Shown piece after piece: positions 38,876 through 51,696 of a stretch of 64,000 nucleotides of DNA (within the stretch, counting starts at the first letter, position 1; every line of letters starts with the position of its first letter). The translations under genes and the position numbers were made by a program. A model generated the notes under the pieces. The model did not search any database. It was given only the letters and a program-made list of their open reading frames with translations, and was not told the DNA's origin. The DNA lies in contig QANZ01015150.1 in assembly GCA_003254925.1 (NCBI GenBank), positions 217,106 to 281,105 on the forward strand, read 5' to 3'. The DNA is from Chamaecrista fasciculata. Its lineage: Eukaryota; Streptophyta; Magnoliopsida; Fabales; Fabaceae.

Positions 38876-40180
38876 AGGGTAAATTGTAATTTGGTACCCT
38901 GTGGTTAGGGGCGGTTCCCCTTTGGTACCCTGAAAGAAAAATTTTTGCATTGTGGTACCTCGTGGTTTGCTCCGTTAGCGATTTGGTACCCTGAGGTTTT
39001 TTTCTGTTAGGATTTAACGGCAAATGTTAGTTAAAATGTCAAAAATCTCCAAAAAAGCCTTCTCTTATGCGTTTAAGTCCTTTCCCTTTACTAAAAGGGA
39101 TCAAAACATAAAGAATTAATTATAAAAAGGTCTTTAGAATTCTAATATTATAGATTTTTCTCCTTTTCATAAGATTTCTTTTGAATAGGTCCTGATTTAA
39201 TTACACTTTAATCCCAAAAGTTTATGATCTTTATCAAAATAGTCCTTAGAACCTCAAAAGACAAATGAGCATCTATGATTTATAAAAAAATCCCTATATT
39301 CAACTACAATTTTCATTCAAGTACACTACAAACAAATCAAAACCCCCAAATTTTTTCAAAATCAAGCCCCACAAAAAAAAAACATTTCATCTCTTCTTCA
39401 AATTGGTCTCTAAAACCTTAAACTTTTGAATAGGTCCTGATTTAATTACAAACAAATCAAAACCCCCAAAATTTTCCAAAATCAAGTCATATTTTGGTCT
39501 CAAATTTGCTCAAAGTTTCATTTTGGTCCCTCAAATTTCTTCCAAAATCAGATCAAATCGAGATAATCCATGGTTATTTTCAAAATTCAATCTTTCCAAT
39601 CTCCATTAAAATCATGATTTCGGTGGATTCTCTCATTGGCCTATAAATAGGATGCTTATTCTCAGAAGAAAGGGACGAATTGTGAGGCAAAGTTTGATCT
39701 TGGTGAGTCCCGAAAAACATCCCATTTGTAGTTTTTATCTCTTTCCTCTTCTTTCTTCTTCATTTTTCATTCATGTTGGGTAATTTTAGACCACCCTAGG
39801 TTAGTTTTAGATCCTAGAATGAAGGAACAATGGAGTTAGGCTCCAAGGGCGTTCCGATCGGTCCAAAATTCGTCAGAAAACCCGATTTTCGTGTTCCGAT
39901 AGGGACTGGAATGAATTGGTTCTCCAGATTTTGGATTGTTCTGTAATTTTCAGTCTGGACTCTTATTTTTGTAAAATTACCTTTTGACCCCAGAAAACTT
40001 TATTTTTTTCATTTTGGTCCCTGTATATGACATGTCCAGGGACCTATGTTAAAATTTTGGAAACTTGTGGGGGGTCAATCTGTAATTTTAGCGAAAACTT
40101 TCTTGAATGCTCTTCCCCCTTCGCTGAACGTGTTTCGCGAGGATGGAGGGTCACTGTGCTGCGTGCGTGTTTTGGCCGTG

Positions 40181-40212
<32 letters not shown>

Positions 40213-41106
40213 TTATATATTATTATATTGATGTGGCTTGTTTTCTCCCATTCTTTTGTTAATTATTTTGGTTAGGAGATTACATTTTTTTGTTTAAGCC
40301 TAATTAATTTAGGTTAAGAAAATTATTTTATAATTTATAAAATATTATGGGGTTCATGACTCAAATATTTTATAGACCGTAATCCATTTAATAAATACTT
40401 GAGATTATTAGGTTGTCCCTTTTATCTCATTAAAACCATAAAAGAAATACAATAAAAATATCATAATATCATAATTTGAGAGACCAAAATAGGACTTGAT
40501 TTTGGAAAAATTTAGGGGTTTTGATTTGTTTGTAATTAAATCAGGACCTATTCAAAAGTTTAAGGTTTTAGGGACCAATTTGAAGAAGAGATGAAATGTT
40601 TTTTTTTTGTGGGGCTTGATTTTGAAAAAATTTGGGGGTTTTGATTTGTTTGTAGTGTACTTGAATGAAAATTGTAGTTGAATATAGGGATTTTTTGATA
40701 AATCATAGATGCTCATTTGTCTTTTGAGGTTCTAAGGACTATTTTGATAAAGATCATAAACTTTTGGGATTAAAGTGTAATTAAATCAGGACCTATTCAA
40801 AAGAAATCTTATGAAAAGGAGAAAAATCTATAATATTAGAATTCTAAAGACCCTTTTATAATTAATTCTTTATGTTTTGATCCCTTTTAGTAAAGGGAAA
40901 GGACTTAAACGCATAAGAGAAGACTTTTTGGGAGATTTTTGACATTTTAACTAACATTTGCCGTTAAATCCTAACAGAAAAAAACCTCAGGGTACCAAAT
41001 CGCTAACGGAGCAAACCACGGGGTACCACAATGCAAAAATTTTTCTTTCAGGGCACCAAAGGGGAACCGCCCCTAACCACAGGGTACCAAATTGCAGTTT
41101 ACCCTT
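38876..41106. repeat. 2.2-kb long inverted repeat with about 630-bp arms
   Basis: Left arm 38876-39506 (AGGGTAAATTGTAATTTGGT start) and right arm about 40474-41106 (ending ATTGCAGTTTACCCT) are inverted copies with few differences. The roughly 970-bp loop includes a TATAAATAG box at 39642-39650 with a leader-like stretch and an (AT)n run near 40182-40206. No protein is encoded. Smaller relatives of the terminal 'GGTACCCTGTGGTT' motif lie at 60018-60474 and inside the Helitron at 23380-23480. Confidence 0.85.
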
Positions 41107-41248
41107 TTTATTATACTTTTTTTGTGACTGAGGAGTAATTTGTTATTTTTTTTTATTTCTTAGAATATAACTTAATTACATTCACCACTTTGTGAAAAAC
41201 TGAATACTTTCCTTAAACTCAACCATTATAAGTAAGCAAAATCACTAT

Positions 41249-41560
41249 TGATACCCTTAAAGTATGTAGTCATTTTTTTATTGTATGCCTAAAATTATTT
41301 TTGAGTTAATTATACTCTTAAAGTATGAGGTCAGTTTCGGTTATATCTCCATTTTTTTTTTGTTAATTATACTCCTAATGTTTCACATTTGAGTCAATTG
41401 TACCCAAAATACTCCACAATTTTGGGATACAATTGACACAAAAAAGAAAAGATTGATGGTACAATTGATAAAAAAAAAAAAAGATTAAGGATATAATAGT
41501 CTCAAACAAATTTTGAGAGTACAACTGAAAATGACCGCATACTTTGAAGACCTAAGAGTA
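41249..41560. mobile_element. Short fold-back element
   Basis: CTTAAAGTATGTAGTCATTT at the left is mirrored by AAAATGACCGCATACTTTGAAG at the right; interior ATTATACTCC/GTACAATTGA blocks are inverted too. No target duplication could be defined. Confidence 0.55.
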
Positions 41561-41569
41561 CCGTTGCCT

Positions 41570-42417
41570 TATTAGTAATTTATGTTTATTTAAGTTGTAT
41601 ACCAAGATTCTGGCCAAGAAAAAAGAAAGTTGTATACCAAGATGTATATTACCTCTGATTGTCTTATATTTTCATTTATTTTCAGCAAGGCTGTGTTGAC
41701 AAATTGTAATGAAGTCTTGCAATATCTTCTGAATATATTTCTTTATCGTCTCTTGTGCAATAAAAAGGTCTGTCTTCAGTAAAAGAAAATGTAAATTACA
41801 TTGACAAAAGATGATATGAAAGGTTCAAAGGCTTGGTACACAATCTTGGTTGAAGAATTTAGATGCCTATTTAGTATTTCCATAGTTCACAAACAAGTTC
41901 ATGCACTCACTCCCATCCTTCTTTAAACATAAACTAATGTTTTTCATCACATAATTTATTAGTTCATATGCAATTCAACATGTGCTATTGAAGCTATTAT
42001 CAAACACTGTTGCATTTATCATTTCCTAACACTTTTGGAAGTCAATGACATTCTCAACGGCTAAGTATTGTCTTTCATACAACATTTCCACTAAAAGATA
42101 GTCATTCTCCTACAACTGTTGTTGCCATAAATCCTCTCATATCAACCTTGAAATTGACCAACATGAATCAAACTCGTTCAACTGGAAGCAGAATTGTCAA
42201 CCATCCTCCAGAGTCCAGACACGATGGGGACATCAGAGATATGAAAGTTTAGAAATCCCAAGGGAAGGCAGATTCTTTTCAAGCTTGAATCAATGGAAAC
42301 AGCTTAAGTAACAAATGCCTATATATGATTTCCATATATTCTACAGACACCATATTCATTATTATAGCTCACAAACACAGGTAAAGCAATCTTACAATCA
42401 TACACAAAAATTGAACG
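41570..42417. other. Intergenic DNA, no gene seen
   Basis: No supported feature. This is the 3' side of the gene ending at 42418. Confidence 0.4.
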
Positions 42418-43999
42418 CTAATAATTGTGACACCTTTTCTCCATCTTCTCTAGATCATTTTTGCAACTCTCCCTCAAGTCTTTCAGTTTTTCAAAGCTAG
42501 ATTCCTGAAAGGCATAATGATACCATTCAAATTATAATGGGAAAGAAAATGAAATTCATGAAGTGTGTCAGATAAGAACAAGATTATTAAACTTGAGAGT
42601 TGAAACAAACTTGTAGAGAAAAAGAATTCCATAAGTAAACACGACTAGTAAACCCCCAAGAGTTTTCTTATGAAAATGAATAGCAGAGTAGCAGACTAAA
42701 TCATATATTTAAATATAGAATTCAAATAACATAATTTTGAATGTACAGAAAAATTAAATTTATTAACATAATAATCTATACATAACTAATAATTATATAT
42801 AAAATATAAAATTGAACAAAAACACCATCTTTGTATATACCAATTTTCACTTACTATAAAAACTAAATAACATAATTCTCACAGCACAAAACTTAGACAA
42901 AGAAAATAGTGCTTCAATTTATGAGAAGAACACGAGACCTTGAGGGTCGAGACAATATTATGCGATGAACTCACTGACTCATGGTAAATAGTAAATTTGC
43001 CCGAATTTACAAATTTGCCTTAAGGCTTAAACCTATTCAATTTTACAAAATCTATCTATAAACTAGTTAACACGACCTTGGGTAACATAAGTCTAGTTTG
43101 ACCAACAAATTAAAATAACAAAAACATAGATAAAATTATGTTGCAAAACTGGTAGCGAGAAAAGCACTTGCAATTCATAGAAACTCAATTGAAGCAGTAG
43201 AATTGGAACTTACAAGCTGGTTGGTTTCGTGGGCGAGAGTGTTCTCCATGTGAAGGAAGAGTGACCTCCATTGATCCATTAGGTTCAATTCTAAATTTAA
43301 AGACTCAGTAGAATTTCGTTGGCTCTGTATCACACTATCCTTTACTCCAGAAATTCTCTGAACCATCGAGCTCGCTTCTTTCTGACTCTTCCTCAGAGCT
43401 ACCCAAAAAGAAAATCATTTGCAAAATAACATTGAGGAAACTATACACAGAAAGAAACCTTAAAATTTTACAAATTCCATAAGCACACACTTACCACTTA
43501 GTCTACCCTTGAGATCCTGGTAATGGAGATCCGACCATATATAACCAGCTATTGAAAAAAAAAAAACACCGAACATCACTTTTAGATAAAATTTGGAAGA
43601 TCAGAAACCACGCACAGTATGAAAATTGAAACTACCTGTTGAGCAAAAAGTACAAGAGCAACCCTTAAGAAGGCCATCATTCTGAATTGAATTATTTTCA
43701 CCGCCATCGCCCTTTAGTCTGACACATCTTTCAAGAGGAGGAAATTTAGAAGATTCCATTGATGTTGTGAATTTGTCATTTTCAGGAGCAGAATCTGTGA
43801 ATCCTTGGAGACGAGGTTTTTTTCCGAATTGTTGTGAATCTGAAGTATTAGCATCGATCTTAGGAAACCCATCTGAAGATTGAGGGAAAGAATCGGCTGA
43901 AATCGATGAAATCGGCCTCTTGTGAGGGCGATTGGTGACATCGGAGAAAGCTTGACGGGGTTTGAGAATAGGGTCGCTGAAATTATCTCCACTCACCAT
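42418..43999 (-). CDS. Plant protein of unknown function with CxCxxC motif
   Basis: Four exons read in frame: 43999-43636, 43548-43495, 43398-43214 and 42504-42418, with GT-AG junctions, giving 229 residues. The N-terminal half is Ser/Pro-rich and likely disordered, with a basic patch (NRPHKRP). A short CSCTFC cysteine motif follows, then the block YIWSDLHYQDLKGRLSALRKSQKEAS across exons 2 and 3. The C-terminal region (WRSLFLHMENTLAHETNQL, then SSFEKLKDLRESCKNDLE) looks helical or coiled-coil. I recall similar uncharacterised proteins from other eudicots and that the YIWSDLHYQD block is conserved in them; I know of no function. The last exon is chosen because the frame and residue type continue naturally; other 3' splicing is possible. 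Confidence 0.78.
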
Positions 44000-44100
44000 G
44001 AGTTCAAAAGCTAGTTGAGATCAAATCAATGAAATGTATGAAGCGACGTCGTCTGGTATTTCCCAATGACATACTATGTGAAGAAGAAGAAGAAGAATCA

Positions 44101-44160
44101 ATGGCGGCGAAAGCGAGGGAGGTTCAATTGTTGTTGATTCATTCTTTAATTTTGGCTTAA
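44101..44160 (+). other. 19-codon divergent ORF, doubtful
   Basis: ATGGCGGCGAAAGCG in good plant start context, 100 bp upstream of and divergent from the gene starting at 43999. It encodes 19 residues and then TAA. It may be chance or the start of a lost neighbouring gene. Confidence 0.2.
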
Positions 44161-44274
44161 GCGGGAAAACAGGAAACAACACCGCGATTTTTTCAACTTT
44201 GAATTGTGTTATTCTTTGAACCTAGCACGCGCCACTCTCACTATTCACTCCTGCGCCGAAAAATACTATTGCAT

Positions 44275-44345
44275 ATTGGGCCTCCCAAACTGTATACTCA
44301 GCCCAATTTTGCCCGTTAATGGGCCCAATAACCAAATTGGGCCTT
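44275..44345. promoter_or_regulatory. Cluster of site II (TGGGCC) elements
   Basis: TGGGCCT near 44277, ATGGGCCCAA near 44320 and TTGGGCC near 44336. Clustered TGGGCC/T elements are typical of promoters of growth-linked plant genes. They lie about 300 bp upstream of the gene that starts at 43999 (minus strand). Confidence 0.45.
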
Positions 44346-44677
44346 ACGTTATATTCTTTCACGTTGACCGAAGTCCAAAAGAGAGGCTTCCACAGTTCCA
44401 CCTTGTTAGTGTTTCCCAAACAAAACGCAAGCACGGAATGCTTCAAGGGACAATAATCTCCAGAAAAGGAGCCTATCTTTTATATTCTTTTCTCAATTTT
44501 CGTGATTAAAAAAGTTAAAAACAGACAAAGAATGGGTGCCAATAATGAAGCATTTAATATTTTAAAGAATTGGGGAGACACAGTCATGAAGGTTGACGGG
44601 GAAGTAGGGAAGTAGGGAGGTGGAGAATAGGGAAATCAATGCTCAGTTTGAAAATTAAAGGAGGAAATAAACAATAG

Positions 44678-45510
44678 GGCAAAATATAATTTTGGTCCCC
44701 TATTTTTAGGATAAGTTACAGTTTAGCTTTCTATCTTTTGTTTCTTTTTCTTTTGTAACTTTGTTCTTATATATTTTTTAAAAATTTTACTCCTTGGTAC
44801 CAATCACTGAATATGGTCATATCTCTCTCGTTTAAAGTCTAATTGCAACGAGTTTGGAGGCACGTGTTAGTCCTTTGTTTTCCGATTTGGGTCATTCACA
44901 AATAAGGTCAAGTTAAGCTCTAAAAGTGAGTTGTTGGTTTTCACGATGAAAAAAAGTTAGTCATATCCTTATTGTTTCAAGTTTGATTGTGACGAGTTCG
45001 GAATTATATATTGTTCTTGACGAGTTCTTGTCAATCCAATTAGGATTCCAGCAAATTATGTCAAATCGAGTCCAAAAGCTTTTTTAAAACCAAAAAGTGA
45101 AAAATTACTTTCGAGTTCGATTTGACTTCATTTGTAGTCTCAACTGAGCAAAAAAAAAGATTCATTAAAAAAAAACTTGTAGCTTCGAACTTGTTGCGAT
45201 CCAACTTGAAAACAAGTGAGATATGACTAATTTTACTTATTTGACTATGAAACGAGTGACCCATTTCCAGAGACTAATTTGACTTTATTTATTGACTACT
45301 CTAAATAAACAAAAAATAACTTATCAAGAGTAATATGTAACTTCGAACTCATTGCAATTACACTTAAAACGAGACAGATATAACTACATTCAGTCATAAG
45401 GACCAATTAATAAAATTTTTAAGAAAGATATAGGACCAGAATCAGAAAAAAGAAATAAAGAGTTAAGATTACAACAAACACAAATAAAATACCAAAATTG
45501 TACTTTGGTA
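44678..45510. mobile_element. Fold-back element of the GAGAGATATGA family
   Basis: GGGCAAAATATAATTTTGGT at the left, complement ..ACCAAAATTGTACTTTGGT at the right. The arms contain GGTCATATCTCTCTCG / CGAGACAGATATAACTACATTCAG. Related to 33930-35453. Confidence 0.6.
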
Positions 45511-46020
45511 CGATGATTGATGAAGATGAAGGCATTGACTATTTTTTTTTTTTTCATTTTTCTGGTGTATTTACTGGTTTGTGTTTCTGGTTTATTTTGT
45601 GGTTTTGGTGCGTCTGCTAGATTGGTGTTTGGTTTCTTTGGTTTTGGTGGAATGAATTTGGTTTGCTTCAAAAATGAAATCTACATCTACATCTACATTG
45701 TTATATAAATCTTGGTTTTCTTTTTAAATTTAAACATAATATAAAGCCCATTTGTACCCAATATTATTTTCTAATTAAAGAAATCTTGGTTTTCTTTTCG
45801 AATTTAAACGTATTATAAAACCCACTTGTAAGTTGTATCCAATATTATTTTTTAATGTGGTATAAAAAAAATAGTATTTCCTAATGTGAAGCTGATCCGA
45901 GTATCCAAATAAATCAGGATGATTAATTTAATTGTGAAAAACAAACCATGTCAATTGCCAAGACGTTGGATAGCGCGCCAAGAAAGTTTCCTGCCTAGCT
46001 TTCATCCTATCCTTAGCCGC

Positions 46021-46073
46021 CACGTGCATAACGATTAGAAGGCCACGTCATCCATCATCGTTGCGTATAAACA
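46021..46073 (+). promoter_or_regulatory. ACX2 promoter elements: G-box and TATA
   Basis: CACGTG at 46021-46026, an ACGTCA core near 46044, then GTATAAAC near 46065-46072. They lie 140-195 bp upstream of the ATG at 46215 and ahead of a CT-rich leader. Confidence 0.5.
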
Positions 46074-46214
46074 AACAACTTCAAACAACCTCTCACAAAT
46101 CTCAAATACAATCTTTTGCTTCTTCTTCAATCCATCTTCCTTCCTTCTTCTTCTTCTTCTTCATTCCCTTCCTTCAAAACTCAAAATCCCTCTGCGAATT
46201 TCTCACACCCCAAA

Positions 46215-49200
46215 ATGCAGAACGACGATGAATCTCAGACGACGTCGTCGAGACGAATCCTACGGCTCTCACTTCATCTCACCCCAATCCCTCGATCTCT
46301 CTCCGATTCCCAAACCCACCTGCAGATGCTAACGTGCGCCAAGGCTAAGCAGCTTAACGTACACACCGCTTCATTGTCTGATTTCATGAGAGGTAAGCAC
46401 AGAGACGTTCAGGATAGGATCTTCCAATTCTTCAATTCCAGGCCTGACCTTCAAACCCCTCTCGAGATTTCCAAAGACGATCACCGTGAGCTCTGTATGA
46501 GGCAGCTTCTTGGATTGGTCAGAGACGCCGGAATTAAGCCCTTTCGTTATATCCTTCAAGATCCCTCTAAGTATTTTGCCATTCTTGAAGCCGTCGGAAG
46601 CGTCGACATGTCGCTAGGGATTAAGATGGGTGTGCAGTATAGGTGAACGATTTCGATTACCTCAAATTTCTTTTAATTATCCCATTAGTTTCTGGTCATT
46701 TATCTTGTGCCTCTGAAAATCGAAGAGCATACGAATTTTGTATTTAAAAGTCGCGGAAGTAGTGCTGTGTAATCTTTTAAAACTATTTTTTAGGAACTTA
46801 ATTGTAAAGACCCAAAAGATTAATATGGATTGGTTTTATGATTTTCAGGGCTTAAATAGTGTAAATTCGACTTTCAAATCTTTCTGTACTAATTAATATA
46901 TTTATTCTAAAATGTATCACTTATGCGTCCTGTTCTGAGTTTCCTACTCTGTCTTGCACGTGCAGTCTTTGGGGAGGCTCTGTGCTCAATTTGGGAACTA
47001 AGAAGCATAAGGATAAGTACTTTGACGGTATTGATAATCTGGACTACCCGGGATGCTTTGCTATGACTGAACTGCATCACGGTAAATTGTTATGGTTGAA
47101 TTGATTTTTTTGTTTCTTTACTCTCCATGTATTGCTTGTAACTGCTGCTTGATCTTGTGTTACACTACTACAATTGGATGGTTGGAAATGTAGACAAAAC
47201 TTGATGAGATAATTTAATCATTGAAAAAAAAATAAAATCCTCATCTTCTTTCCTTTCAGGCTTTCACCCTAACATAAAATTAGTAAAACCAACTGATTAA
47301 ATATTATCAATTATTTCCATTAAATCCTGAGGACTCCCACTTAAGTTTCTTCCTATGATTCTTTACGAGACATTGATTAAATTTGCTTATATTTATCTGA
47401 CTAAATACTCTAAGTTCTACTGTTTGCTTTCACGTATTGATTAGTTGAAGAGTCGGCTATTTGATAACGTTCAAATTGTAGTTACCTTGTCAATCTAGTT
47501 CTATTTTTCGTTTCTCTTCTGTCATTAGATTGCCTTTTGTTTCTACACTGTGAAGACACTATGAGGTAACTGAGGCTCTATTTTTAGGTTTATGTTTATA
47601 TTATATTATAACCCAAACGTTTTGTTTTTGGTAAAGTATAACCCAAACGTTTTATCATATGGCCATCTAACACATTTTCTAAATTTCTTATTTTTTGTGC
47701 TTAAAAGGCTCAAATGTGCAGGGCCTCCAAACGGTTGCCACTTTTGATCCAATCAAAGATGAATTTATCATCAATACACCTACTGATGGGGCCATCAAAT
47801 GGTGGATTGGCAATGCTGCAGTTCATGGAAAATTCGCCACTGTTTTTGCACGATTGATGTTACCAACTTATGATTCGAAAGGTGTTTCTGATATGGGTGT
47901 CCATGCCTTTATTGTTCCAATCAGGGATATGCAAACCCATAAAACACTTCCAGGAATTGAGATACATGATTGTGGCCATAAAGTTGGATTAAATGGTGTG
48001 GACAATGGAGCATTAAGATTTAGTTCTGTAAGAATACCTAGAGATAATCTTCTGAACCGATTTGGAGATGTCTCTCGTGATGGGAAGTACACAAGTAGCC
48101 TTCCTTCTGTGAATAAACGGTTTGCTGCAACACTAGGGGAACTTGTAGGTGGTAGGGTGGGTCTTGCATATTCTTCAGTTAGTGTTTTGAAAGTCGCTGC
48201 CACAATTGCTATCCGATATTCTCTACTTCGTCAGCAATTTGGACCTCCAAACCAACCGGAAGTTAGTATTCTTGATTACCAGTCTCAACAGCACAAGCTT
48301 ATGCCAATGCTGGCTTCAACTTATGCATTTCATTTTGCCACCGTATTTTTAGTGGATAAGTACTCAGAAATGAAGAAGACCCATGATGAGGAATTGGTTG
48401 GAGATGTTCATGCCCTTTCAGCAGGTCTCAAGGCTTATGTGACATCATATACTGCAAAGGCACTGAGCACCTGCAGGGAAGCCTGTGGCGGCCATGGTTA
48501 TGCTGCTGTAAACCGGTTTGGTAGCTTGAGGAATGATCATGACATTTTTCAGACATTTGAGGGGGACAACACAGTTCTTCTTCAACAGGTACAGGCTATA
48601 CCCAATTATATTACTTCATAAGGAGACATTTTTGAAGCAGACATTTAGTTTCCTTGATCTAATAACCAACAAGATATAGGAAACATGGTTCCATCAAATC
48701 TATCTTCAATCTGTTATTTTTTTGGCTGCTGCCCTATCCCCTTTGCAATTCTCTACACTAAAGGGTTGTAAGTAATCAAAGTTTGCATTTTCATTAGTAA
48801 CAATATTGTTGAAATGGCAGTTTAGCCTTGATCTATCACACTCTTCCCAGTTCTTACATCCTGTTGGCCAGAGGGTGGGGATTGTTTGTTTTTTGCATTG
48901 TATTTTAGTTCATTATTATTGCATCTTGCTTTCATTAGTCTCCTAATGAGAAGCCAACTAATGAATAATGATAACCGTTTATGCTTTCAAAATCAGATGC
49001 ATTTAATGGATTGGTTGCCGTGGCAAAATATCTTTTCCTATTTTTATGTCTTTGCTTTCATATATATTCACGGGAAAGAATAGGAAAGCATATCCTTCTT
49101 CTGGCTAATGGGATATATAGTTTTGCTGCTTTAGGCTGTGCATGTTTTCTGCATTGTGGGGAAGGCCTTGGCTCTTGTCTAAAAAGCTTTATGTAATAGT

Positions 49201-50356
49201 TCTGAACTTATTTCAAAATGCAAATGCAGGTTGCAGCTGATTTGTTGAAACAATACAAGCAGAAGTTCGAAGGTGGGACTTTTTCTGTCACATGGAACTA
49301 CTTGAGAGAGTCCATGAATTCATATCTCTCTCAGCCCAATCCAGTAACTGCTAGGTGGGAAGGTGAAGAACATTTACGAAATCCCAAGTTCCAATTAGAT
49401 GCTTTCAGAGTAAGTGTCATCTTCATTCTCCGTCCACAATTTACTCTTTACTGAATGAAATGAGTCAAATTAATGTAATTTTTCCATTGCAGTACCGCAC
49501 GTCACGATTGCTTCAAAGTGTTTCTGTGCGACTTCGCAAGCATTCTAAATCTCTTGGGAGCTTTGGCGCATGGAATAGATGCTTAAACCATCTTCTGACA
49601 CTTGCAGAGTCACATATTGAGTCTGTCATCCTTGCTAAATTTATTGAATCTGTGCAGAGGTACTACCTACTAGCTATTTCCTTTCTGCCCTACTTCTGTA
49701 TTCCATGTTCAATACTTTAACCTTTTTCTTTTCTGCACCAGCTGTCCTGATCCAAGCGCTAAAGCAGCACTTAAGCTGGTCTGTGATCTTTATGCCCTGG
49801 ACAGAATCTGGAAAGACATAGGAACTTACCGTAATGTCGATTATGTGGCACCCAACAAAGCCAAGGTATATAACACGAAATGGATACTATTACCAAGTTG
49901 TGATATCTGGTGTTAAAGTCTTCTGCTGTTCGGAGCATTCATGGAAGTTTGAACTTTATTGTCATTAGGGAAAGTGTGATCTAACATATATGATGGTTTC
50001 TCTGACTCATCCACTGCTAAATTTTCTCTCTATAATATTTTGAGCGTGGGTTGCCTTTTCTCAAACTCCTGGTTGTGAGAAATTACTTCTATACTTTAAC
50101 ATAAACTGGAAAAGATTAAGCAGAAGTGAGGGGCTTATATTAACTGTTTTCAGTCTTAATTATTAATGAAGTTGATGAGTGAAGTTGTTCCATTTTGCAG
50201 GCAATCCACAAACTGGCGGAATATCTGAGTTTTCAAGTGAGGAATATTGCGAAGGAACTTGTAGATGCGTTTGATCTGCCTGATCATGTAACACGAGCTC
50301 CTATTGCCATGAAATCATCAGCATACTCTGAGTACACACAAATTGTGGGATTCTAA
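46215..50356 (+). CDS. ACX2: Peroxisomal acyl-CoA oxidase 2 (long-chain)
   Basis: Catalyses the first, H2O2-producing step of peroxisomal beta-oxidation, preferring long-chain acyl-CoAs. Seven exons: 46215-46642, 46966-47081, 47708-48588, 49230-49409, 49493-49659, 49742-49865, 50201-50356; all joins are GT-AG and in frame, giving 683 residues (Arabidopsis ACX2 is about 690). The open frame upstream of 46215 has no ATG. A textbook PTS2 peroxisomal signal, R14-I-x5-H-L22 (RILRLSLHL), lies near the N terminus and the C terminus (QIVGF) has no PTS1, which matches ACX2. The FAD-binding motif [11 protein letters not shown] begins at about residue 174, [13 protein letters not shown] lies mid-protein, and the catalytic base is the Glu in TFEGDN (residue 466). 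The sequence appears intact. Confidence 0.96.
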
Positions 50357-51696
50357 ACTCTGATACAGCACCACAAAAAGGAAGCAGTGGGAGCAATTTA
50401 CAATAAATCCCAAAAGCATTTCATTGTTGTTTACCAAAGGACAAACTTGAAAGTGTAGCTTAGGAAGTACAATATTTGAAGGTGGACAATGCTAGAAGGA
50501 GCTAGAGCCTAGATGTGTTATGTGCTATATACAAATTACAAGAGGAATTAGTATATTGTTCACTTTGTAAAAAACATTAAATAAAAAAAACATTGCCTTG
50601 CGTATAGGACGACTGATATGATAAAAATGGGAATCAGAGGTCGACCATTATATTTGGCAGTGCTGAGAAGAGAAAATTATATTAATTTGTCTTAGAGATT
50701 TTATTTAGGAGTTTTTCCAATAAGTGTTTTAAAATACTGGTTAAGAAGATAATAAATTATCTTAATCATTAAAAAAGTGAAGAAAAAAATTGTCAATGGG
50801 AAAAAGTTTTTATAACAGAAATACCATCATCTGTACCTCATATTCTTCCTTTTTTATATAAATAAAACATAATAATGTGTCCTCAAAAAATAAAATTTAT
50901 AATTAGCACACAATAGATCGCTTTTTTATACTATGTATATAAAGTAAGGTAAAGAAAGGAAGTTCAAAAAGAAAACTTCTCCACAAAGGTAATGTTAGGA
51001 TAACACAAGAAGTGACTACAAAGATCTGGCAGCAAGGTTATGATGCACATAATATTTTTCGGTTCGGTTATGACATATCAAATAGTAATTTACAAGAAAA
51101 GTTTAACTAAGCCCCAAATTATCTTACCGACACTTTTTTTCTCTAGTCTGTTTCTATATGATTTTTGTTACATGACATATATTTGTGCAGTTTTTTTTTT
51201 TATAAATATTTGTGCAGAATTATTTACTCATAAAAAAAAACTTATCCTTGAACTGGATAATTTCATCAACGAATTTAATTCTTAAATCAGGTATTGTAAG
51301 ATGGAGTTGAAGAATATCTAGACAGATAATTAGGCCTATGTCTCGGTAGTCTTATGTATGGAAGGCGAGTACCAAAGATACATAATGATTCTGTCTCTGA
51401 AATTTTGAACTTTGAAACTAGAAAAAAAGAGTGATCCGTTTGAAATGATGATAATCTTGCATATCACGTACTAAGGATTTGAAAGGAATTCGCCCAATAA
51501 TAAATCATATAATAATAGTGCATGCTGATGGTTTGTATTACGGTCGAAACTCGAAAGTTAATTAAACTCAGATTTATCATTTATATCAGCTTACTTCAGT
51601 GAAGAACATTCAACTCTTTCACACTTCCCAATGAAATAAACATTAAATATATATATATATATATATATATGAAAGCTTCTATTTTTCTTTTGGATA
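50357..51696. other. 3' flank of ACX2, no further gene
   Basis: AT-rich; an AATAAA-like signal occurs near 50579. No conserved coding sequence. Confidence 0.5.

Noticed and set aside
46116-46214. N-terminal extension of ACX2
   Set aside because: It begins with TTG, not ATG, and would bury the PTS2 signal; the ATG at 46215 places the signal at residues 14-22.
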